A stretch of DNA of 64,000 nt from Plenodomus lindquistii (taxonomy: Eukaryota > Ascomycota > Dothideomycetes > Pleosporales > Leptosphaeriaceae): contig JANUWI010000003.1 in the NCBI GenBank assembly GCA_025504975.1, positions 3,596,001 through 3,660,000 of the forward strand, read 5' to 3'. Each line of letters opens with the position of its first letter. Positions within the stretch are counted from its first letter, which is position 1. Below, piece after piece: positions 22,385-32,864 of the stretch. The translations under genes were made by a program, and so were the position numbers. The notes below the pieces were generated by a model. The model made no database searches. It saw only the letters and a list, made by a program, of their open reading frames with translations, and was not told the DNA's origin.

Positions 22385-23732
22385 GGTTCAGCCGTGCGTA
22401 AATCGGTCCGAAACTGAGGGAAACAGTGAGTAGTTCTAGCTGAGCGGGCCCATGTCTTCTCAACTCCAAATTGTATCCATTCTCCAATGGATTGTCTGCC
22501 GAATGCACAACACATTCCATGCTTGGGCGGTCAGCAAGAGATGTACCGGGGGTGAAGCAGAAAAATCAGGAATGTGAACTGCGGTGCTGCGAATCTGGTA
22601 GATCTGTGAGACAAGCAGATCGCATGGACACTGGACAACATTTCATGGACGCTGAAAATCACTAGTTTCGCTAAGCAACATCTCCCTTTTTGTAGGTGGG
22701 CGCGACCATTCGAGCCGTGACTGTGGCTATGATGAACTATTGATTGATCGAGTACTACGCTCAGAAATTTCGGGGTGGTAGTCAAGAGGCCTTCCCGGTC
22801 GCGTTCGACTTTCTTTCCGCGAACGTGGACATGATGTCGTTGTAGTGAATGTCTCCTTGGCAGAAACGACGCGATTGACCAGACACCGGGGGTAGGCAGC
22901 TCATCTCTGAGGTTCCCCAGGTAGTCGACAGTGTTGGAAAGCCCTTGCAGCAGGCTCTTTTGGCACAACATTGTCGGATGAATGTTGTTAGTGGAGGATG
23001 GGCGTGAGGAGAGACCTGCGACGTGTGTCAATGTCGGAGCGGACTCCGCCAATCACTGGAATTGCCGCCGGGACCAATCATGAACCCAAGCTACCGACGT
23101 CTCCTCTGCCTGCTGTGGTGCAACCCAGACCCTAACCCATCACAACACTTTCACCATCGCAATACCCTCGCCACCACCGACAACCTGCAAGGCTTTGCTA
23201 CAGCCGTCTTGTAAGACACTGACCTTCAGGTCCGGCAAATGTTTTCATGTCATCAGTTCGTGCGTACAGTTGACAAAAGTCGCGTATCTCTTGGGAGTGG
23301 GAGGGTTACACCGACAATAATTCTTGGCATTCTCAACTTTCTACATACTCCGTGTCATACTCCGTGTCCATGTTGATGCGTCTCGGAATGAAATGGGACA
23401 ACCTCCGTGACATGTAGCAGGCACCTGAGCAATTCAACCGCGGAAGCCAGCATCTGCAACAGATCACATCACAAACGCGTACCTGTCCTCGATTCATGCA
23501 CCATCAAGTCGACTTAAGTCGCCTCCACCGCTTGAGATTTCCATTACAGCCTGCTCATTACTTTTACTGTCCTCATGATTTCCGTGTTTCTCGAATCTAT
23601 CCAGCTTCAATTGCCCAAGTTCATACATATCTTTCGTGGATGACTTGCGTTTTGTAGCCAGACGCTTTAAACCTCCCTCTTTGGAGCCCCGGAACCTAGA
23701 TACTATCGAATTCTGCTGCATAGCCTTGTGTA
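22385..23732. other. Intergenic between adhesin and small repeat protein
   Basis: 1.35 kb upstream of both divergent cell-surface genes, so it probably holds both promoters. Minus-strand ORFs exist at 22531-23052 and 23494-23829 (the latter runs on into the next gene), but neither resembles a known protein. I do not call a gene here. Confidence 0.5.
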
Positions 23733-24715
23733 TTGGTCGAGATGCTGCTATCCGAGATCCCACTCTGGTATTACATCGCTGTTGTGGTGTTCTGGTCAAG
23801 CACAGCGTCCGCACAAACGCTCTCGCCATGCACCATCAGTACCACTGCGAATATCCTCGCCGTCACGCTCATTGCCCGCGCACAAACACAAGACTTCAAC
23901 CTGTGTACCTTGAACACAACAGTAACCGCCTCGCCAGTTACCCGTTATGGCAGCGAAACCACGCTCTCTTGGCCGCGCACGACTCAGCCATATGGAGTCT
24001 GTACTACAAACACAACAGTGACCGCCTCGCCAGTTACCCGTTATGGCAGCGAAACCACGCTCTCTTGGCCGCGCACGACTCAGCCATATGGGGTCTGTAC
24101 TACAAACACAACGGTGACCGTCTCACCAGTCACTCGTTATGCTAGCCAAACACTCTCTTGGCCACTCAACACTGCAGCAGCTGGCGTGTGCACCACAAAC
24201 ACAACTGTGACCGCATCGCCAGTCACTCGTTATGCCAGAGAAACAACCTTTTCCTGGCCGCTCACGACTCCATCACCCACCGCGTGCATTACAACGACTA
24301 CCCTGTCTGCCAATCCTCAGACGCTATTGGCCAATGCCACAATCACGTGGCGGGCTGCTCCCACTCCGAGCCAGGTGCGTCCCCCTTTATTATACGTGAC
24401 GCGCTCAAGAACTGTGACTCTGCAATCACGAATAAAGGTAAGTATGATGTCTTTTGTGAAGGCCGCGCTGGGGATCGAGCGAGAACATTCTATCACGCGA
24501 TTACCGTGTAGATCTCAACCTCGCGAGAAGAGCTTTTCTCAACTTCTGAGAGTCGCTATGAGCTACCGAGCATGCTGTATAATCAGAAACAAGTGAGTGC
24601 TCCTCCCAAAGGATGGGATCGGGAGCACTTCATTGTCGATCTGGCACGCGAAGTTGTATGGTGCCGACCCAATCGGGCAGACTCACATGTCAACTTGAAG
24701 TATCCTGTCTACTGA
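23733..24715 (+). CDS. Small secreted repeat protein (unknown function)
   Basis: Modelled as exons 23733..24437 and 24512..24715, 302 residues. The N-terminus reads as a signal peptide (WYYIAVVVFWSSTASAQ at residues 12-28). Four repeats of about 32 residues follow, each with TNTTVTASPVTRY, then SETTLSWPRTT and a single Cys, so cysteines are regularly spaced. The first two units are nearly identical over 96 bases at DNA level. After a Thr-rich linker a 74-base intron (GTAAGT to GTGTAG) leads to a non-repetitive, ordered-looking C-terminus (PPKGWDREHFIVDLAREVVW). A second donor (GTGCGT at 24375), also in phase, would give a shorter linker. Divergent from the adhesin and similar in style. No known family recognised; possible wall protein or effector. 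Confidence 0.6.
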
Positions 24716-24979
24716 AGAGTAAATAGCAGGCATCATGGCCTGACTCTATACCGCCCTTGCACATTGCAGTTGTGGCTAAGTACTCGCAAGTACTACACGC
24801 ATGCGCCCATGACATCCACAGGTTCTTCGGGGTTTAGGTATATTTTGTGGTAAATTAATCGAGTTGAGGCAGAAATCATTTATCACAGACCAATGCACAG
24901 AATTGCCGCTTCGCGCCTTCCTCCCTTCCCCTATCTGCGGATAACATGATCGAAAGGCAAGCTTGCTCAGAGTTCTGCA

Positions 24980-26342
24980 TTACGCGTCGTTCTTCTTCAT
25001 ACCTTTGGTGAAGAGCGGGCTCAACTTGACCTTCTCCCAATCATGAAGAAGCGTGGTATTGGCCGTTCCATCGCGCGCCTCCCCTCCACCGCGTTTGATC
25101 ATTTCTTCTTCAAACGCAGAAATTGCATCGCGGTGATCATCACCTCCTTGGATCTTCACCAGCGCATCTCGCAACTTCCCCGCATCAGTCAAGGAGTGAT
25201 TGAGACCCTGTCCTCGCTGGTAAGTCATGGGATGCACAGCATCTCCGACCATAGTGACGAGACCGCTACGATTGTCCCATCGACAGCCTTCGCGTCCGGG
25301 ATCCCAGTCCGTCAGGCCCATGTACCACACAGAAGCATCGTCTGGGGTCCACTTAAAGGCGCTCTTCCATGGGTCACAAAAGTCCTTGGCCAGCTCTTTC
25401 TGCTGTGCGAGCCGCTGTGCATCAGACCATGCTTTTGTCGCATCTTGCTCTTCGAGACTGCTCTTCCATGAGATGTAGAAGAAGAACGTCCACGACGTGG
25501 GGTCGTCTGGGTCCGCAGCATCATGCATACCGAAGAAGGCAAACTTATTGCCTGGATGCGCGCTCGCGAGGAATAGCGGGTGGAATGATCGCAGGTACAA
25601 GGCTTGATCCTTCGTGAATCTCCTCTGCACAAACGTTGCTGCATATGGGATGCGGTTTATGGCCCCGACTTCAGGACCGAGCAACAGCTGTCGCGTCGTC
25701 GAACGAGCACCATCAGCGCCCACGAGTAAGCTTCCAGCGGCTGAGGTGCCATCAGCAAAGCGCGCGGTGACCGACTGGCCGTCTGGAGCGTAGTCAATGC
25801 TCTCGAGGCGCTTCTCATACTGGATGTCAAGGTGCTGAGATAGCAAGGCTCGAAGCTTGCTTCTGCGCAGACGGTAGAACGGGCCAAACGTGAAGGCCGC
25901 TATGATCTCGCCAGTGTCGCCTTGCAGCCATTTCAGCGTGTCTTGCTCTTTCGTTGCAACATGGGGATCGACTTGAATGCTCTGGATGCGGTCCCACCAC
26001 TCGTTGGGTATGAGGCTCTGCAGAGCGGGAGCACCCCAATGCAGCCCCATGTTCCAATCACGCTCGCCTTGTTGGAAGGCATTTTTCTCGAAAACAGTGC
26101 ATGGGATACCCGCCTGGATGCTGTCAGCCACAGGACTGTGCGATCGAAGTTGTTCAAGGCAGCGTGACTCTACGAGTCGGCGAGTATTACCTTGCGAAGC
26201 CCTTGTGCGAGTGCGAGTCCAGTGCTCCCTGCCGGCATGTAAGACAGAATCCAAAGGTCATTGGTCCCTACGTACCGGAACCGATGATTAGGACGGGCAG
26301 GGCGACGCCACCGACTGCGCCGCCGGATGGTGTTCCAGCCAT
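24980..26342 (-). CDS. FAD-dependent monooxygenase (class A flavoprotein hydroxylase)
   Basis: Three exons: complement(26276..26342), (26191..26228) and (24980..26113), giving 412 residues. The FAD-binding dinucleotide motif GSGSTG falls at residues 21-26 and is assembled only by splicing exon 1 to exon 2, so the long ORF alone would miss it. Exon 3 continues AGIPCTVFEKN. The second FAD signature VGADGARST and the third GDAVHPMTYQRGQGLNHSLTDAG are both present. Such enzymes hydroxylate or epoxidise aromatic or terpenoid substrates, often in secondary metabolism. Introns are 47 and 77 bases with GT-AG ends and consistent phase. It is divergent from a LaeA-like methyltransferase with about 0.5 kb between the starts, suggesting co-regulation. 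Substrate unknown. Confidence 0.9.
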
Positions 26343-26831
26343 TGCAATGTCGCAGTGAATGCTCGTGCACCAATCCTCCCCGGCGGTCTTGCGACGGCTG
26401 CGATATGTGTAGGTTCAGCGGGTCTACTTGGCTTCCGCCTTGATTCCACGACAAGCGGCAAACGTCAATTTTCCAGACAAATCTGCTTACCCTGGCCCCT
26501 CACATGTGAGCGTGGCAAAATCGATTTATGCAAACTGCTCCGTAAATTGACATACGGGCGGGTTGGTGTGGTTGGATCCGCGAATTGCAATCGTCCAGTC
26601 CCGCTAATGTGTAGCGGGGATGTTGCTCCTTGCGGGCCTGGCGCGGGTGAGTGGATGTGTCTCCGCGACGAACAAGAATGGCACCCGCGCCGCACTTCAT
26701 ACTCCACCAGGAACAAAGCCAGCAGCCACACAGCTAGCATCTCTGTTTGTAATTCGCGGTCATTCGACATATCAGGCTCGCAATGTGACCTCTCGGTCGT
26801 GTCCTGAAGCATCCATCCTTCTCTCACGAAT
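26343..26831. promoter_or_regulatory. Shared divergent promoter, FAD monooxygenase / methyltransferase
   Basis: 489 bases between the two divergent starts. Minus-strand ORFs here have no family resemblance. No specific binding sites are claimed. Confidence 0.45.
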
Positions 26832-28087
26832 TTGTGCGCCTTCTCGTCATCGGATGTCATGTCATCCCAGGATCCATACAAGCCTACCGGCATGCACGCT
26901 TACCTCCAGGACAGCGCCATCAATCTCCAGGACGACGCTGCCGAGTCATCGCAGTCACAGCATCCCGCATCCTCATCACATGCACACGAACAGTCCACGC
27001 CTGACGCACACAATACGATGAGCGACGACGACAGCCATGGGTTTTCGTCTGATTCAGGCTTCGACAGCGGCAGTCTGCTGGGGGACGAGACAGACACGCT
27101 CGCGTCATCCATCCTCAACCACCGCATGGAGAACGGCCGTCAATATCACGCGTACCGCGATGGCGCATATTGGGGGCCGAATGATGAGCTGGCAAAGGAG
27201 ATCCTCGACTTCGCACATCACATGTATCTCTTGACTTTTGACCAGAAACTGAATCTCGCGCCCCTGGAGAACCCACAAACGATTCTGGACTGTGGTACAG
27301 GGACTGGCATTTGGGCTATTGTTTGTCTGCCTCTTGATCCTCCCACGGCAATACGCTGACGTGTGTAGGATATGGCAGACCAATTTCCTTCGGCGACAGT
27401 GTACGGGACAGACCTCTCGCCAATCCAGCCCGAATGGGTGCCCCCAAACTGCCACTTCGAAATCGACGACATAACCCTCGAATGGACTTTTCCACACAAC
27501 CACTTCGACTACATACACGTCAGGGAGCTGTTTGGATGTCTACCAGATTGGGATTTTTTCTTCAGCCAAGCTTTCGCGCATACAAAGCCCGGCGGCTATA
27601 TCGAAGTAGTCGAGCACTCCGTATACCCCACTGCCGATGACGGCAGCATGGGCCGCGACCACTTCTACCATACCTGGGGCAAGACCGTCATAGAAATGGG
27701 CGAGAAGTTTGGCAAGAGTTTCACAATATGGGAGGAAAGCGCTGAGCGCATACGCAAAGCAGGCTTTGTGGATGTGACGGTTGTGGACTTCAAATGGCCA
27801 ATGAATGGCTGGCCGCAGGAGCAAAAGGACAAGATGATCGGCCGCTGGAATCAGGTGCGATTGATGGATGGTGTGGAGGGATTTATGCTGCGGTTGTTGA
27901 CGCAGGTGGGAGGAGTAAGTAATTGTTTCGCGTGCTTGGGAGATTTCGAATCGCTAACGCGACGCAGTGGTCGGTTGCGCGAGCACAAGTACATCTTGCG
28001 CAGATGCGCAAAGAATTGAAGAGTTATAAAACGAAAGCATATCTGCCGGGCACGGTGGTGTATGCGCGGAAACCGCTGTCTGCATGA
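26832..28087 (+). CDS. LaeA-like SAM-dependent methyltransferase
   Basis: Three exons: 26832..27320, 27369..27914 and 27968..28087; 384 residues, or 375 from the second in-frame ATG at 26859. After a Ser/Asp/His-rich disordered N-terminus comes NGRQYHAYRDGAYWGPND near residue 98, the entry block of this family. SAM motif I is split by intron 1 (ILDCGTGTGIWAI joined to DMADQFP). FDYIHVRELFGCLPDW and KPGGYIEVVEH follow. The last exon ends KAYLPGTVVYARKPLSA. Introns are 48 and 53 bases. LaeA-family proteins are linked to secondary-metabolite control or act on small molecules; this one is a paralogue whose role cannot be assigned. Its neighbour, the divergent FAD monooxygenase, suggests a shared pathway. 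The next gene is convergent, 308 bases away, with nothing evident between. Confidence 0.88.
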
Positions 28088-28395
28088 TGGCTATGTATAT
28101 CAGCTGTCTTGCTTTGCGCATTTCTTCGAATTTTATATACGGCATCGCTGCGCGATCTTGGTGGAACTTGAAGGGCCATGTGACCGTGAAGGAGACCTCG
28201 ATACCCCCCGTAGTCACGTCACGATATTGTTCGCGGCGAACTTGGATTGATTGCAATGAAATGAAGACCCAATCAATCACGAGCAACACACTCGCGATTT
28301 GTTATTAAAGATGGACTGAACAGAAGTACGTTTGTGTTCTTGATCAACAAATAAGGATAAGACATGAAGTATAAACGCCAGGTTTCAAAGGCTCG

Positions 28396-30208
28396 CTATG
28401 CAACCTTCGAAAGCACAGATGAACCGTAGACGAACGCGCCGTCAGCCATCTCAACGCGGATGGATCTTATCACCCAATCAGACTTGAGGAAGGCGAGATT
28501 ATTAAAAAAAAAGTCCCAACCTTACTATCGCCGACAGCGAACGATGCCTGGAAGTATGATTTTAAGTCCGGATCTGAGGCCAAGAACTTGTCGGAAGAGG
28601 CCTGCTCATTGGGGTCCACACCGCCAGTATAGAGGGGACCACCTTCAGCCATCTTTGCCTCTTTCTCGGCTTGCGCCGCTTGCTCAACTTCAGTGAGAGT
28701 TTTTGACGTAAGACGTTGACCAGAAAGAGGATGAACCTTCACACGGAAGCGCTCAGGTACATGGACGATGGGAAGACGATCCTCAAAGGCTAGGGGCGAT
28801 TGATGAGGCTCCACATGATCCTCATCTGAGGCTAGCTTCGGGTTCTTCTCCATCAAATCGACCTCGTTCACGATCCGCGCCATCTGGCGGCGTATAGCAA
28901 TGCGGGCGTCGCCGAGCCTGGTGATGGGGTCTTCAGAGTATTTCTTCACGTCGGCGTGTGGATATAATCCAGTTGCGGGACCTTTGTTACCCATGCGCGT
29001 GACTGCAGTGGTAGGGGCTGCCACATTTTCCTTCTCTTCTGCGTCCCAGGGAACATTCTCGAGTAGTTTCGTCTGGACTCCGTATACCTGCTCGCCCAAA
29101 CGCTTGTACAGCGCTTTGTAGCTGAAAAATGAGTCTAGCAGGGTACTCGTATAGATCTAAGCAGTCTCATACTGTAATGCAGTGTAAGGTGCTGGCTTCC
29201 TCGCCACCAAACTCCTGAGGGCATCATATTTTGTCAGAATAGCGTATGTGCGTTGAGGACAATTCGCGACCCTACAGGACGATTAGTCCAGAGATAATAG
29301 CAGGAGTTAACATGGGAGCATCATACAGATCTGGAAAGCGGGCTGCAGCCTGCATTAAGCTATGAGTGTCCCGTTGTTGCTGCATGGGCTTGATGTGGCC
29401 ACCGCCCGACCCCCGACTTCTTGATGTCATCCTTGGGCTTCGTAGTTTGGGCCTCGGATGCTGGCCCGGATGACGATGCTCTGCCACGAGAAGCCTTGCC
29501 TGCTTCACTTATTGCCGCCTGATCTTTACGAGTCGATCCTTGATTTGCATCGGAATCTACGGTTTTGGAGGTCGTGGGTGCGGTTGTCTTCAGGGACAGT
29601 ACAGGCAGATTGACTTTACCCTCCTCCCCAGGTGCTTCAGTTGCCCTCCGGGCATCATTAGCATCAGCTACATCATCGATGTAATCGGAGTTATCAGCGA
29701 ATGCGTCTTCAGTGGGATTCTTGTGATCAGTCGGCTTTGCTTTGACCAGATCATCCTTGGACTTCTCATTAAGCTGACACCTTTTCCCTCACCATTTGTC
29801 TTATCTCCTCCCTTGGAGTCATCTTCTTCCAACTCTACGCAAAACTCAGCGTGAGACCTAACCCTTGCGTGTCATGACACTCACTTTCAGCAGCTTCGTC
29901 AGCGAGCTCTTGCTCAATCAGGGCAACCTCGGCCTTAACGTTTCTGGCGTTTTCCACCAAAATCGCAGTGGCAGGCTGGCCAACCATAACTTCGTTCTGT
30001 CGCGTCCAAGCGCTGGGTTGAGCACGTTTCTGAGCCATGATACGCATGGTAGTACCATCGTTCGTCACTACGTTCTCCGGTCGCTGCTCGTCAATTACAA
30101 CGGCATCGTCGATGCGAATTATTTGGGTATAGGAATTGAATCTTGCCGGACCTCAATCTCTGGAAAACTCAAGAACACATTAATGGCATACCCTTGCCCT
30201 AGTCGCAT
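28396..30208 (-). CDS. Eight-exon gene, ends of a MACPF-like fungal protein family (tentative)
   Basis: Reconstructed by following frame and splice signals: complement of 30192-30208, 29885-30141, 29793-29834, 29411-29739, 29312-29349, 29173-29271, 28521-29121 and 28396-28482, about 489 residues. Introns are 38-61 bases. The weakest join is at 29410, where a GTCGGG donor is needed; otherwise a one-base frameshift in a G-run must be assumed. N-terminus: FNSYTQIIRIDDAVV, then a Glu-rich helix. A long acidic/Lys-rich disordered segment follows. The C-terminal part has RTYAILTKYDALRSL and RRQMARIVNEVDLM. From memory these blocks occur at the two ends of fungal MACPF-type (conidiation SpoC1-C1C-like) proteins, but the pore-forming core expected between them is absent. 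No signal peptide. Function unknown; the family link is an inference. Confidence 0.55.
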
Positions 30209-31397
30209 AGCATGATTGTAGGGAGCTCAGAGAAGCGATATAGTGTTGAGTTACAGTTCGACTTTCCCCTCGCCTTCGACGTGCGACAACGAATAGAGCA
30301 AAATTCAGGAGTTAGGAGCCAGCTTGATGAATGCTAGAATCGCATAAGAAGAAGTCATGGAAAGTTAAAACCATCTCCCGCGCTCGCATACATCCGCTCT
30401 AAATACACTTTTGCCTCGCAGGTACCAGAAAGCTTTGCTTTGATAGTCGCCAGCCCAGAGCGCTACCGTACAAAGCTTGGGAGCATCAGGGGAAAGCGAG
30501 TTGGTAATGCCGCGGAGTATGACACTTCAGCTTCCGACAAAGCACTTTCAGCTCTCGTTTAGCCGTATAACGAGTGTTGTGACTTGCAGATTGGCGACCT
30601 GCCATGCCCAAAGAGGCTAAAGAAACATGGTCGTTACAGCGTGTCACATGGGCGGATGCAGGCGAGCAATCAAATGACAGAAAATCTTCCCAAATAGGGA
30701 CTATTGGATCTAACTGAGAACTCAAATCGACAAATTCAGATCGCCGAAGTGCATAGCCAAGTCGAGGCCACGGGCGGGATAGGCCCGTTCCAGGTATTGC
30801 ACGTGAGGTCGATCTAACGAAGCGAGCTGAAGGGGCGCACTCATGGCTACCTGAAGAACTGTGCACGGCTACTGCCTACCTCATCCAGCTGACTCCCATG
30901 CCAATATAGGCACAAAAGCTTGGACTTAGACGCAACCCAACAGTTAGACTACTACATTGTAGGCTCTTCCTGTATCCCTGAAAAGGGTATGTGTCGATAC
31001 TGTCTCGTTATCTTCTACTGTCACTACCGGTAGGGCGACTTGCTTTTCTTCGCTTAAGTGCTTTATGTAGCTTCGCGAAAATGATAGCGTGCTAATTACT
31101 TAACTTTGACTAGAACTATGATAGTGACTGAGGAAGCTAAGTATTCTGCATGTCTTGGAGGTCTAGATGATAACGAGATTAGTCGATAAGCCTAGCAGGG
31201 CTTACCACTCACTCTGCCATGGAGTCGCGCTCTAGTTCGACTCGATACTACATTCCACTCCAAACGACAGCACACGAGTGACCCTTGTTCGAGTGAAACA
31301 CCTTTCGTACTTTCGGACTTGCATATGATACTAAAACAGCTGCACTTTGAGTATGGGTCTACTTCGACTTTCAAGAAGGTTAAGACCACAACTGTGA
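30209..31397. other. Intergenic, no gene recognised
   Basis: 1.2 kb between the two divergent MACPF-related segments. A 126-codon minus-strand ORF at 30486-30866 lacks recognisable character. The expected missing core domain of the neighbouring gene is not found here on either strand by eye. Confidence 0.45.
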
Positions 31398-32111
31398 GCG
31401 CGACGGGCGATCATTCGACTTGAGGTTTTTGGTGTTGGTGTTGGGCTACCATTCCTAGCTTCTGCGAGTATTAAAGGTACATTTGACAAGGATATACAAG
31501 ACAACAAAGATGTGAGCGACTCATGAGACTTGAATTGCGTTGTCGTTGACAGTCGCAAAGTAAAAACGATATCGTTGAACGCTTGCTGCCGGGCTGGAAC
31601 CATCGAGTTCCAACGAAAACCAGGATTAACTCAAGAAGCCATCTGCGAGATCAAGTATGGCAATGGGTATGAAGGTCTTTGCGAAAAATATGGCGACTAC
31701 TACCTGGCAGGCTATCGGCTCGGTGGCGACACTGGCATTCTTATGAGCGCCTATGGGCACACACGCAAGGAGACGGAGACCCTGGGCATTACAGTCAGCG
31801 TCACGGTACTATTCATTACATCCAGCAAGTACTGGGAGAATGACTTCAAATCCTTCGTGGCTGGCTGTCGAAATCGCCTCTAAGGATACGACACTCTTGA
31901 CGACATGACGTGGAAGCGAGCGGGCGCAGTTGGGTCTGACGTTGCAGAAATGAACGCTTGGGGTGCTTTCGACGAGAACACCAATGTGAACACGTTGAGA
32001 GGCAATGTCGAATCAATCATGATCAGGTATGAAAACGGATTGGAGCGCATCGCGGAGTTATTGGATGGGCATGGCCATTGCACCGTAGAGAGCTTGCCCT
32101 ACGGGCACTAA
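31398..32111 (+). pseudogene. Broken MACPF-like core fragment
   Basis: One plus-strand frame stays coding-like from about 31398 to a TAA at 32109. It is interrupted by TGA at 31524 and TAA at 31881, and a further TGA at 31395 bounds it upstream. Visible blocks are FGVGVGLPFLASASIKGTF, GYEGLCEKYGDYYLAGYRLG and, past the second stop, GYDTLDDMTWKRAGAVG, then a helical stretch. Glycine-rich GDYYLAGYRLGGD is typical, as I remember it, of the membrane-attack/perforin-like core of fungal hypothetical proteins. Both stops are one C-to-T step from CGA and CAA, a RIP-type change, and the fragment directly abuts an AT-rich RIP block. No start or signal peptide is seen, so it is a 5'-truncated remnant. 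It is inverted relative to the neighbouring gene that carries the family's ends. Confidence 0.5.
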
Positions 32112-32864
32112 GTGATAGACTTTTCCACTGCGAGCGGAGGGGAAAAATCAACCCTATTTATATAGAAGAGGAAAAGGAATTTACACCTTTTTAGGTCTAA
32201 GCTTTATTATTACATCGTAGCTAAATAGAAATAATTACACCTAGCGTTTATACAATTTACTCTACCTCTATATTGTGACAAAGCCACATCCTATTACAAC
32301 GACGACCCTCAGCCACAGGAGCCCCCTCGTGAGCCACCCCCATCTTTCCCCATACAAGCTTATCAAAGATGGGAGACTATACCGACCTCTACCCGAACCA
32401 CCTCCGTACCGTACCCAGTCCAGATCCTACAAGAATCCCTACCCCACTGTTACCTACGTGCCAACACAGCAGAGGAAAGGAGAGAACCCCGTAAGGGCCC
32501 AGAACTACCACTAAGTCCTACTCTATATAGCTTGCTTCCTTAATAGAACTGTAGAGGCATAATTTTCTTGTCCTTTCGTACAAGGCCTATAAAAATATAA
32601 TTTGTTTAGCTTCTTAATCTGCGCGCACTCCCATATACCTTCAAGCTAATTCAGATGCCCTTCAGCACCTCATGTTCTTGAGCCGTTACATATATACTCT
32701 ATATACTCTATATTCTACCTCTATACTTTCTATTTACTCTACTATAGTATTTCTATAATAACCTATACTTACCTCTATAATAACTTATAATATATTCTAC
32801 TACTAAAAGTAATAACCTACTAAAAGTAATAGTTTTTAATAGTACTATAAATACTATATTTATA
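32112..32864. other. GC-to-AT transition with no gene
   Basis: Base composition drops to strongly AT-rich after about 32120, apart from a short GC-rich patch at 32275-32520 whose ORF is Pro/Tyr/Arg-rich and unrecognised (possibly a fragment of a transposon protein). The rest, to the inverted repeat at 32865, is AT-rich low complexity. Confidence 0.5.

Noticed and set aside
22531..23052. 173-codon minus-strand ORF upstream of the adhesin
   Set aside because: No recognisable family, and it lies in the shared promoter region of two divergent genes.
23494..23829. 111-codon minus-strand ORF overlapping the start of the small secreted repeat protein
   Set aside because: The charged composition is mildly coding-like, but the plus-strand ORF has a signal peptide, repeats and a fitting intron, so I prefer it.
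32275..32514. 79-codon Pro/Tyr-rich plus-strand ORF
   Set aside because: Short, isolated GC patch between AT-rich segments with no recognisable family; could be a transposon scrap but not supportable.
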